The translations under genes were made by a program, and so were the position numbers. A stretch of DNA of 64,000 bases from Actinomyces procaprae (GTDB taxonomy: Bacteria; Actinomycetota; Actinomycetes; Actinomycetales; Actinomycetaceae): contig NZ_CP039292.1 of the NCBI RefSeq assembly GCF_004798665.1, positions 186,001 to 250,000 on the forward strand, written 5' to 3'. Shown here piece after piece: positions 51,707 to 59,177 of this stretch (position 1 is the first letter of the stretch; every line of letters starts with the position of its first letter). The notes below the pieces were generated by a model. It did not search any database, was not told where the DNA came from, and worked only from the letters and a program-made list of their open reading frames with translations.

Positions 51707-52876
51707 CTACTCGCCCGCGTCGGGCAGTACCCAGGCGCGGGAGGGGGCGAAACCGACGCGCACGGCGTCGCCCTCGGCGTGGACGGCGCTGACGTCCGGG
51801 TCGGACTCCAGGCAGACGATGGTGCCCACCTGTGTCTCCACCTCGTACTCCACGTGGTCGCCGTAGAACACGGCCGACAGCACGCGGCCCATGTCGCCCA
51901 CGAGCTCGCCCGCCCCGGCGGCCGCATCCTGCGCACCGACCGGCTCCAGGCGCACCGACTCCGGGCGCACCACCACGGTGACGGCGTCGCCGTCGCGCAC
52001 GTCGGAGTGGCAGGAGGCCTCGACACCGCGGCCCAGCACCTGCACGCCGCACTTGCCCGCAGACACGCCCTGCGCCGTTGCCTGCAGGAAGTTGGCCCGC
52101 CCGATGAAGTCCGCCACGAAGGTGGAGGCGGGCCGCCGGTAGATCTCCTCCGGCGTGGCCACCTGCTCGATCCGGCCCGCGTTCATCACCACGATCCGGT
52201 CGGACATGGTCATCGCCTCGGACTGGTCGTGGGTGACGTAGATCGAGGTGATGCCCATGCGCTGCTGGAGGCGGCGGATCTCCAGGCGCATGCGTACGCG
52301 CAGCTTCGCATCCAGGTTGGACAGCGGCTCGTCGAACAGCAGCACCTTGGGCTGCACCACCATGGCGCGCGCCAGCGCCACCCGCTGCTGCTGGCCGCCG
52401 GAGAGCTCATTGGGGGCGCGATCCGCCAGCGAGGTCAGGTTCATGGACGTCAGTGCCACGTCCACCTGCTCGCGCATCTCCGCCGCGGGCACGCGCCGCA
52501 GCTTCAGGCCGTAGCCGACGTTGTCGCGCACGGACAGGTGCGGGAACAGGGCGTAGGACTGGAACACCATGGACATGGGGCGCCGGTTGGGCGGCAGCGA
52601 CACCATGTTCTGCCCGTCGAGGATCACCTGCCCCGAGGTGGTGTTCTCGAAGCCGGCGATCATGCGCAGCGTGGTGGTCTTGCCGCAGCCGGAGGGCCCC
52701 AGGAAGGTGATGAACTCGCCGGGGGCGACGTCCAGGCTCACCCCGTGCACGGCGTACACGTCCTTGCCGCGGCCCGAGAACACCTTGACGACGTCGCGCA
52801 GCTCGAGGTGGCCGGTGGGGGCGTCCTTCTCGGCGCCGGGGCGTCCGGTGGATGCGGTGGTGGTGGAAGTGGTCAT
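51707..52876 (-). CDS. ABC transporter ATP-binding protein, iron/polyamine type (FbpC/PotA-like)
   Basis: 389 residues. Walker A G-P-S-G-C-G-K-T-T, Q-loop V-F-Q-S-Y-A-L-F, signature L-S-G-G-Q-Q-Q-R-V-A-L-A-R-A, Walker B L-L-F-D-E-P-L-S-N-L-D and switch His in Y-V-T-H-D-Q are all intact. The C-terminal ~100 residues form a TOBE-type domain (V-V-V-R-P-E-S-V-R-L). The gene follows the permease and the substrate-binding gene on the minus strand, giving a complete importer. Family members carry ferric iron, spermidine/putrescine or 2-aminoethylphosphonate; iron is the best guess from the binding protein. Confidence 0.92.
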   Translation of the reverse strand: MTTSTTTASTGRPGAEKDAPTGHLELRDVVKVFSGRGKDVYAVHGVSLDVAPGEFITFLGPSGCGKTTTLRMIAGFENTTSGQVILDGQNMVSLPPNRRPMSMVFQSYALFPHLSVRDNVGYGLKLRRVPAAEMREQVDVALTSMNLTSLADRAPNELSGGQQQRVALARAMVVQPKVLLFDEPLSNLDAKLRVRMRLEIRRLQQRMGITSIYVTHDQSEAMTMSDRIVVMNAGRIEQVATPEEIYRRPASTFVADFIGRANFLQATAQGVSAGKCGVQVLGRGVEASCHSDVRDGDAVTVVVRPESVRLEPVGAQDAAAGAGELVGDMGRVLSAVFYGDHVEYEVETQVGTIVCLESDPDVSAVHAEGDAVRVGFAPSRAWVLPDAGE

Positions 52877-52976
52877 GTGGGGGTCTCCTTGGCTTTCGCC
52901 CCGCTGACCGGGGCGTTCTGGCTGGGTGGGTGAGTTCGGGGCCGACGACGACGCCGCGCGGCTCGGCGGGTGCGGC

Positions 52977-54725
52977 TCAGCGCGGCTCGCGTCCCGCGCC
53001 GGTGCCGCGTATGAGCAGGTTCAGGCCGCCGATCACGGTCATGACGATCAGGATCAGGATGGTGCAGAAGGCGAAGGCGTTGCCGAAGCGGCCGGCGTCC
53101 ACCTCCGCCAGGATCTGGGAGGTCATGATCTTGGTGTGGGGGGTGGTGATGAAGATGATCGGGGACAGCGTCGTCATGGAGCGGGCGAAGGCGTAGACCA
53201 GGCCGGTCAGGAACGCGGGCCGGATCAGCGGCAGCGTGACCCGCAGGAAGGTCTGTGCTCCCGAGGCCCCCAGTGACGTCGAGGCCTCGTCGATGGCCTT
53301 GTCGATCTGCTGCAGGGAGGCGATGCCGGAGCGCTGCCCGGCCGGCATGGAGCGCGCCACGTACACCATGACGATGGCCATGGCGCCGCCCGCGATGGCG
53401 CTGCCGCCGGCGAGCGGGGCGATGATGTTGACGCCGAACAGGGCCACCGGACGGTTGAAGGTCACCAGGTAGCCGATGCCGATCACTGTGCCCGGCACGG
53501 CCAGCCCCAGCATGCCCAGGAAGTCCACCAGGGCGGCGCCGCGCCGCATCCGCACCACCACCAGCCAGGCCACGAGCATGCCCAGGATGCCCGCGATCGG
53601 GGTGGCGATGAGCGCCAGGATCGTGGTGTCGATCATCGACTCGTTGCCGATGCCGGACAGCAGGTACTCGAAGTGGCGCAGCGTGAAGGAGTTGTTCACG
53701 CCGAGGATCTCCACGAAGGCACCCACCACCACGGCCGCGTACACCGTCACCACCAGCGCCAGCACCGCCACGGAGACGACCAGCAGCGGGATGCGGGCCA
53801 CGTTGGCGCGCAGCAGCTCGAAGGAGCCGGTCGGCTTGCCCGTTACCGTCACCGTGGAGGACCGGCCCGACCAGTACCGCTGCAGCAGGAACACCAGCAG
53901 GGAGGGCACCAGCAGCACCAGGGAGTAGGCGGCGCCCGCCGCGGTGTTGTACTCGCCGTTGATGGCGATATAGGCGCGCGAGGCCAGCACCGTGTAGTCC
54001 CCGCCGATCACCAGCGGGTTGGCCAGGTCGGCGATGGCCTCGGTGAACAGCAGCAGGAAGGAGGCGCCCAGGCCGGGCACCACCATTGGCAGCGTCACCG
54101 TGCGGAACACCGTGAACTTGGAGGCGCCCAGGGATGCGGCCGCCTCCTCCATGGCCGGATCGAGGCTGCGCAGCATGCCCACCAGGTTCATGTAGGCCAC
54201 CGGGAAGAATGACAGTGACAGCACCAGGGTCAGCCCCGGCAGGCCGTAGATGTTCCACTCCTGACCCAGTAGTTGGGTGGAGATGATGCCGTTGCGCCCG
54301 AACAGGGTGATCGACGCCGTCGCCACCGCGAAGGGCGGGGAGACCACCGGCAGCAGGCAGATCAGGTGGAACAGGCGCTTGCCGCGGAACGCCACCCGCA
54401 CCTGCACGTAGGCCAGTAGGAAGCCCACCAGGGTGCCGACGGTGCCGACGACCGTGCCCAGCACGAGCGTGTTCAGCACTGTGGCGCGGTTGGTGCGGGA
54501 GGAGGCGAGCCTGCTGAGGACGGCCAGCCCGTCTGCGGACAGGGCCTCACCCAGCACGCGTCCCAGCGGCAGTAGCACCAGGAAGATGAGGATCAGGAGG
54601 ACGAGCGCGAGGATCGTCGTCGTCACCGGGTCCTGCTTGACGCGGGTGCGGCCGCGGGCGGAGGGCTTGGCGGGAGGTGTCTGAGTGAGGGGTGCGGCGG
54701 TCATGGGGGTCGCGCTTGAGGTCAT
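52977..54725 (-). CDS. ABC transporter permease, fused two-domain type (FbpB-like)
   Basis: 582 residues from ATG 54725 with CGAGGACC upstream. About twelve helices in two homologous halves, each with an EAA loop: E-E-A-A-A-S-L-G-A-S-K near residue 210 and D-E-A-S-T-S-L-G-A-S-G near 490. Fused permeases of this length are typical of ferric iron uptake systems of the FbpB kind. It is 100 bp upstream of the ATPase gene and 136 bp downstream of the binding-protein gene, with a strong hairpin in the latter gap. Confidence 0.92.
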   Translation of the reverse strand: MTSSATPMTAAPLTQTPPAKPSARGRTRVKQDPVTTTILALVLLILIFLVLLPLGRVLGEALSADGLAVLSRLASSRTNRATVLNTLVLGTVVGTVGTLVGFLLAYVQVRVAFRGKRLFHLICLLPVVSPPFAVATASITLFGRNGIISTQLLGQEWNIYGLPGLTLVLSLSFFPVAYMNLVGMLRSLDPAMEEAAASLGASKFTVFRTVTLPMVVPGLGASFLLLFTEAIADLANPLVIGGDYTVLASRAYIAINGEYNTAAGAAYSLVLLVPSLLVFLLQRYWSGRSSTVTVTGKPTGSFELLRANVARIPLLVVSVAVLALVVTVYAAVVVGAFVEILGVNNSFTLRHFEYLLSGIGNESMIDTTILALIATPIAGILGMLVAWLVVVRMRRGAALVDFLGMLGLAVPGTVIGIGYLVTFNRPVALFGVNIIAPLAGGSAIAGGAMAIVMVYVARSMPAGQRSGIASLQQIDKAIDEASTSLGASGAQTFLRVTLPLIRPAFLTGLVYAFARSMTTLSPIIFITTPHTKIMTSQILAEVDAGRFGNAFAFCTILILIVMTVIGGLNLLIRGTGAGREPR

Positions 54726-54804
54726 GGGTGGTCCTCGGCTGGGTGTGGCGGGCAGCGGGCGACTGCGCCCGCCCGGGTTGAGGCGGGTGGCTTTGAGGTT
54801 GTGC

Positions 54805-54844
54805 CGGCCGGTGCGGGCTACCACGCTGGTGCCCGCACCGGCCG
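54805..54844 (-). terminator. 14-bp perfect hairpin between binding-protein and permease genes
   Basis: CGGCCGGTGCGGGC pairs with GCCCGCACCGGCCG around a 12-base loop, just past the substrate-binding-protein stop. In ABC operons such a hairpin usually lowers expression of permease and ATPase relative to the binding protein, by partial termination or by protecting the upstream mRNA end. No U-tract is visible. Confidence 0.7.
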
Positions 54845-54860
54845 ACGACCGGGTGCCGGG

Positions 54861-55925
54861 CTACTCCTTGGGCTCGGCGGCGATCTCCTCGTCGAAGCGG
54901 GCGGTCAGGTCGGGCTTGGCGGCGGCCGCGGCGGCGAAGTCGTAGTCGATCAGGTTGATGTCGTCCAGGTTCGCCATCTTGTCGCTGGTGTCGGCGTCGG
55001 GGTTGGTCAGGACCTGGTAGGAGCCCACGGTCTGGCCGACGTTCTGCCCCTCGGCGGAGATGGCGAAGTCGATGTAGGCCTGGGCGGCGGCCTTGTGGCT
55101 GGAGCCGGCCACCAGGGCGACGCCGCCGACCTCGTAGCCGGTGCCCTCCTCGGGGAAGGAGACGACCAGGTCGGTCATGCCCTCCTCCTGGTACTTCACG
55201 CAGTCGTGGGAGAAGACCAGGCCGACGGCGGCCTCGCCGCGCCCGGCGATCTGGCCGGGGGCGGTGCCGGACTTGGAGTACTGCAGCACGTTGTTGTGCA
55301 GCTGCTTCATGTAGTCCATGCCGGCGTCTTCGCCGCCCAGGCGCGTGACCTGCGTCCACAGGGTGGTGAAGGCCGTGCCGGAGGTGGAGGGGTGGGCCAT
55401 GGAGACCTGGCCCTTCAGGGCCGGGTCGAGCAGGTCGTCCCAGGAGTCCGGGGCGTCAATGCCCAGCTTGTCCAACTGGGACTGGTTGGAGCAGAAGCCG
55501 AGCGCGCCGATGTACACGCCGGTCCAGTTGCCGTCGGGGTCCTTGTACTCGTCGGGGATCTTGGCCGCCTCGGGTGAGGTGTAGGCCTCGATCAGGCCCT
55601 GGTTGACGGCCTCGCCGTAGCCGTCCACGGGGCCGCCGTGCCAGACGTCGAACTCGGGGTTGTCCTTGGCGGAGGCCAGGCGGGCGACGGTCTCACCCGA
55701 GGACAGGCGCACGTAGGTGGCCTTGATGCCGGTCTGCTCGGTGAACTTGTCGGTCCAGGCCTGGCACAGGTCCTCCATCGCCCCGCAGGCGATGGTGATC
55801 GGGCCCTCGTCTGAGCCGGTGGTGGAGGAGCCGGAGTCGGTGGAGCCGGCGCAGCCGGACAGGGCGAGCCCGCCCGCCATGACGGCCGTCAGCAGCGCGG
55901 TGCCGTACCGCGAGAAAGTACGCAT
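54861..55925 (-). CDS. ABC transporter substrate-binding lipoprotein (iron-type, FbpA-like)
   Basis: 354 residues. Signal peptide with lipobox L-S-G-C-A-G, so the protein is lipid-anchored outside the membrane. Features of iron/thiamine-type binding proteins: I-T-I-A-C-G-A-M-E-D, F-D-V-W-H-G-G, S-W-D-D-L-L-D-P, H-P-S-T-S-G-T-A-F and A-Q-A-Y-I-D-F-A-I-S. Ligand residues cannot be fixed by eye, so ferric iron is likely but phosphonates or another ligand remain possible. It is the first of three transporter genes and lies directly downstream of the two-component regulator genes. Confidence 0.9.
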   Translation of the reverse strand: MRTFSRYGTALLTAVMAGGLALSGCAGSTDSGSSTTGSDEGPITIACGAMEDLCQAWTDKFTEQTGIKATYVRLSSGETVARLASAKDNPEFDVWHGGPVDGYGEAVNQGLIEAYTSPEAAKIPDEYKDPDGNWTGVYIGALGFCSNQSQLDKLGIDAPDSWDDLLDPALKGQVSMAHPSTSGTAFTTLWTQVTRLGGEDAGMDYMKQLHNNVLQYSKSGTAPGQIAGRGEAAVGLVFSHDCVKYQEEGMTDLVVSFPEEGTGYEVGGVALVAGSSHKAAAQAYIDFAISAEGQNVGQTVGSYQVLTNPDADTSDKMANLDDINLIDYDFAAAAAAKPDLTARFDEEIAAEPKE

Positions 55926-55971
55926 GGGAATGCCTTTCGGGAAGTGTTGACGCAGCTGTGCGCCAAGTCAC

Positions 55972-55988
55972 CACCATGATGCATGGTG
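55972..55988. promoter_or_regulatory. 17-bp palindromic operator candidate before the ABC operon
   Basis: CACCATG-ATG-CATGGTG: seven-base perfect arms around a three-base centre, 47 bp upstream of the binding-protein start and 80 bp past the response-regulator stop. It does not match the DtxR/IdeR iron box. It may be the target of the adjacent OmpR-type regulator or another repressor. Confidence 0.4.
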
Positions 55989-56067
55989 TGGCCTGCCGGG
56001 ACGATGGAATGACGGTCGCGAACTGTGACAGCGGTGTCATTCTCGTCCGTTGGTGGCTTCGGCCGGC

Positions 56068-56787
56068 TCACTCCCGGTCGAGTGGCGGCATGCGGTAGCC
56101 GCGCCCGCGTACCGCCACGACGACGTCGGCGGGCACGTCGTGCGCCTGCAGGTGCCGGCGCAGCCGGTAGACTGTGGTGCGCACCATCTCCCGGCCCCCG
56201 GAGTCGTCGCTGGTGCCCCACACCTCGTTGAGCAGGTCCTGCCAGGTGACGACGGTGTCGCGCCGCCGCGCCAGGGCGGCCAGCAGCCGGGACTCCGTGT
56301 CCGGCAGCGGAATGTTGCGCCCGGACCAGGAGACCCGGCCGGTCGCCGTCGACACCCGCAGGGGGCCGTTGGTGATCGCGTCCGGACCCGAGCCGGAGCG
56401 GCGCGTCACGGCCCGGGCCCGCAGCGCCAGCTCGCGGGGTGAGAATGGCTTGGTGACGTAGTCGTCGGCGCCCGCCTCCAGGCCGGCGATGCGATCGGGC
56501 TCGTCACGCATGGCCGTCAGCAGGATGATCGGGACCTGACTGCCGGTTCCCCGCAACCGCCGGCAAAGGTCGACGCCGGAGCCGCCCGGCAGCATGACGT
56601 CCAGGACCACCAGGTCGAGGTCGCGGGCGGAGGCCAGCTCCCAGGCGGTCGCGGCGTCGGGGGCAGTCAGGCACTCGAAGCCCTGCGTCTCCAGCGCGAA
56701 GGTGACCACGTAGAGCATCTGCGGCTCGTCGTCGACGACGAGCGCCACCAGTTTCGGGGTGCGTGGGCCGGGTACGGGACCGGTCAT
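56068..56787 (-). CDS. OmpR/PhoB-family response regulator
   Basis: 239 residues. Receiver domain 1-125 with acidic pair V-V-D-D-E, phospho-acceptor in L-V-V-L-D-V-M-L-P, T/A position L-L-T-A and K-P-F-S-P-R-E-L. C-terminal winged-helix domain 140-239 with L-P-D-T-E-S-R-L-L-A-A-L and R-T-T-V-Y-R-L-R-R-H-L, ending R-G-R-G-Y-R. It overlaps the histidine kinase by four bases (upstream on the same strand) and precedes the iron-type ABC operon, its probable target. Confidence 0.95.
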   Translation of the reverse strand: MTGPVPGPRTPKLVALVVDDEPQMLYVVTFALETQGFECLTAPDAATAWELASARDLDLVVLDVMLPGGSGVDLCRRLRGTGSQVPIILLTAMRDEPDRIAGLEAGADDYVTKPFSPRELALRARAVTRRSGSGPDAITNGPLRVSTATGRVSWSGRNIPLPDTESRLLAALARRRDTVVTWQDLLNEVWGTSDDSGGREMVRTTVYRLRRHLQAHDVPADVVVAVRGRGYRMPPLDRE

Positions 56788-57671
56788 CTTGAGGCTCCAT
56801 TCGTGGCCGTCGTGTCCGGCGCGGCGGTGCCGGGCGTGGGGGTGCCGGGTGCGGGGTGCAGTGGCAGGGTCAGGTAGACGGTCGTGCCCCGAGCGGCCAT
56901 CGTATCGATCAGGACGCGGCCGCCGTGCGCCTCCATGATCCGCTGCGTGACCATCATGCCCAGGCCGGCGCCGCGGCTCGACGGCGCCGTCAGGGGGTTG
57001 GAGGTCGCATAGGGGGTGAAGGCGCGCCTGCGCTCCTGGACGTTCATGCCGGCGCCGTCGTCCATGACGGTGATGAGGGCGTCGTCGGTGTCGGCGCTGA
57101 TGCGCACGGTCACCGGCTCGCCGGCGCAGTGGCGCAGCGCGTTGGTCACCGTGTTGGCGACGGCCTGGCGCAGCAGTCCGCGGTCGGCCGCGACGCGCAC
57201 CGGGCGCCCGTGATCCTCCAGGCGGATCGTGGTGCGGGTGGAGCGGCGCATCTCCTGGATCAGGTCGCGCACGAGCGCTCGCAGCTCGACCCGTTCCCGG
57301 CGCAGGGCGCGGACCTCGTGGTCCAGGCGCGCCTCGGTGAGGAAGTCCTCGGCCATCTGGGAGGCGTCGCGGGCGTTGTCGAGGATCGTGGTCACGAAGC
57401 GGCGCTGCACCTCGTTCAAGTCGCCCGGCGTCTCCTCGTCCAGCAGCTCGGCGGAGGCGCTGATCAGTGCCAGGGGTGTGCGGATCTCGTGGGCGAGCAC
57501 GTCGCGCGGGGTGCTGCGCCGCTGGGCCTCCTCCCGTAGGCGGTCGTTGTCCCGGCGGGCGAGGGTGAGCGCTCGCCGCCAGTGCACGGCCAGCACGGTG
57601 GCCACGACTGCGGTGGTGACCAGGGCCCAGCCGATGGTCACGTTGAGGAGGACGCTCATGGATCCCATCAT
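56784..57671 (-). CDS. Sensor histidine kinase with single N-terminal helix
   Basis: 295 residues from ATG 57671 (57,668 and 57,659 are alternatives). One transmembrane helix (I-G-W-A-L-V-T-T-A-V-V-A-T-V-L-A-V) with almost no external sequence, a short coiled linker, then HisKA with V-L-A-H-E-I-R-T-P-L-A-L and a HATPase_c domain with N-T-V-T-N-A-L-R-H, D-D-G-A-G-M, G-A-G-L-G-M-M and G-T-T-V-Y-L-T. With no sensor domain outside, it may sense membrane state or a partner such as the ABC transporter, a common arrangement for kinases next to ABC systems. Four-base overlap with the response regulator. Confidence 0.92.
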   Translation of the reverse strand: MMGSMSVLLNVTIGWALVTTAVVATVLAVHWRRALTLARRDNDRLREEAQRRSTPRDVLAHEIRTPLALISASAELLDEETPGDLNEVQRRFVTTILDNARDASQMAEDFLTEARLDHEVRALRRERVELRALVRDLIQEMRRSTRTTIRLEDHGRPVRVAADRGLLRQAVANTVTNALRHCAGEPVTVRISADTDDALITVMDDGAGMNVQERRRAFTPYATSNPLTAPSSRGAGLGMMVTQRIMEAHGGRVLIDTMAARGTTVYLTLPLHPAPGTPTPGTAAPDTTATNGASR

Positions 57672-58274
57672 GCCCGCTCGCCGCGCTGCGGCCCGGCGAC
57701 GCCGTGCGGTACCGGTAGCGTGGCGACGCCGTGCGGCCCCGGCGGCGCGGCGGGGCCTGTGGGCCACTTCGGGCGGGTCATCGGGAATGTCGGGGGAAGG
57801 GGCTCGACGGCTGCCCCCGGGGCCCGCCGGTGGGGTCGGGTGCGGGGGAGGCCGACGATGGGGACCCGTCGCCATTGACGCGCCCTTGAGAGTGACGATG
57901 CCATCTCCCGGCGCACCGACCTATGGCGTACATCACCAAATTGTTTCGTCGGCGGAAGCAAAGGTTTTCTGCCGCAGTTACATGGACGAGATTGGGACTG
58001 AGGTCCTCTGACGCACGTTTGACTTGCTCGGGCATGACTGGAGCTGCGTCTGGCGTACCGTGCGCCGATGCTAGTTCGTCGCGGTGTTTCGCGGAAAGGT
58101 GCGACTCTGTCCGGCTGGGGGGAGGGATGGTGCCCTCCGCTGAGTGCGCGCCGCGCCGGGCGGTGCTCGCGTAGGCCGATCGGCCCGCAGTACGTCCGCA
58201 TGGCGAGACTGGACTGCAACCCCGGGGGCCTGTCTTCCAGGCCGAGCCGCATCCGATGTGACTACCCTGGGGCC
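57672..58274. other. Intergenic region between divergent kinase and glycosyltransferase genes
   Basis: 600 bp with no supported gene. The right half is clearly AT-richer (around 57,930-58,060). Frames crossing it are Arg/Pro-rich and lack protein character. Promoters for the flanking divergent genes are expected here but no site is clear. Confidence 0.4.
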
Positions 58275-59120
58275 GTGAGCACGACGCCGCCATCCGAGCC
58301 GCTCCCAGGCCAGCTCCCTGACCAGCGGGTGGCCGTCGTCATTCCGGCCAAGGATGAGGCCGAGCGCATCGCCGCCACCGTGCGCGCCTGCCGCGCCATT
58401 CCCCGAGTCGACCTGGTGGTCGTCGTCGACGACGGCTCCACCGACTCCACCCAGGAGCACGCCCGCGCCGCCGGCGCCGTGACCGTCCGCCACGCCGTCT
58501 CCCGCGGCAAGGCCTCCGCCATGGAGACCGGTGCGAGCGTCGTCGCCATGCGGGACTATGAGGACGGACCTGCTCGCCTGCTGCTGTTCGTCGACGCGGA
58601 CCTGGGTGACTCCGCAGCCGCCTGCTCCGAGCTCGTTCCCCCAATCGTCGACGGCGTCGCCGACATGTCCATCGCCGTCCCCCCCAAGCAGGCGGGAGCC
58701 GGCGGTCGCGGGCGGGTCGTGCGCGCCGCCCGGGCCGCGATTGCCGGGGCGACCGGCTGGGCCCCCGTCGCGCCCCTGTCGGGGCAGCGCTGCATCACCC
58801 GCGCGGCCTACGAGGCGGCCTCGCCGCTCGCCGAGGGGTGGGGCGTTGAGGTCGGGCTGAGCATTGACGTGCTCGTCGCCGGCATGACGGTGATCGAGGT
58901 CCCCTGCGACATCACCCACCGCGTCTCCCTGAACGATCGCGCCGGACGCCTGCACCGCGCCGCCCAGTACAAGGACGTTGTGCGCGCCGTGACCTCCCGC
59001 CGCCTGCGCCGCGTGCGCGTGCCCGCGGACAAGCTCGACGACGCCGCCGTCCACGACCAGATGCCCTTCCGCGCCTACCGCGCGTGGGCGGACGACCGGC
59101 CCCCGGCGGACGTGGCCTGA
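58275..59120 (+). CDS. GT2-family glycosyltransferase
   Basis: 281 residues from GTG 58275 (V-S-T-T-P-P-S-E-P). GT-A fold motifs: V-A-V-V-I-P-A-K-D-E-A-E-R-I, V-V-V-V-D-D-G-S-T-D-S-T and L-L-F-V-D-A-D-L-G-D with the D-x-D metal site. A late G-W-G-V-E-V-G-L-S-I-D motif matches glucosyl-3-phosphoglycerate-synthase-like and polyprenyl-phosphate sugar transferases. No transmembrane segments. Probably makes an envelope or compatible-solute glycoside; acceptor unknown. Converges with the membrane-protein gene across 57 bp. Confidence 0.88.
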   Translation: MSTTPPSEPLPGQLPDQRVAVVIPAKDEAERIAATVRACRAIPRVDLVVVVDDGSTDSTQEHARAAGAVTVRHAVSRGKASAMETGASVVAMRDYEDGPARLLLFVDADLGDSAAACSELVPPIVDGVADMSIAVPPKQAGAGGRGRVVRAARAAIAGATGWAPVAPLSGQRCITRAAYEAASPLAEGWGVEVGLSIDVLVAGMTVIEVPCDITHRVSLNDRAGRLHRAAQYKDVVRAVTSRRLRRVRVPADKLDDAAVHDQMPFRAYRAWADDRPPADVA

Positions 59121-59177
59121 GCCGTCCCCTCACCCACACCGGCGCAGGCACCGCACCGAGCAGGGCTACGGGCGGCG

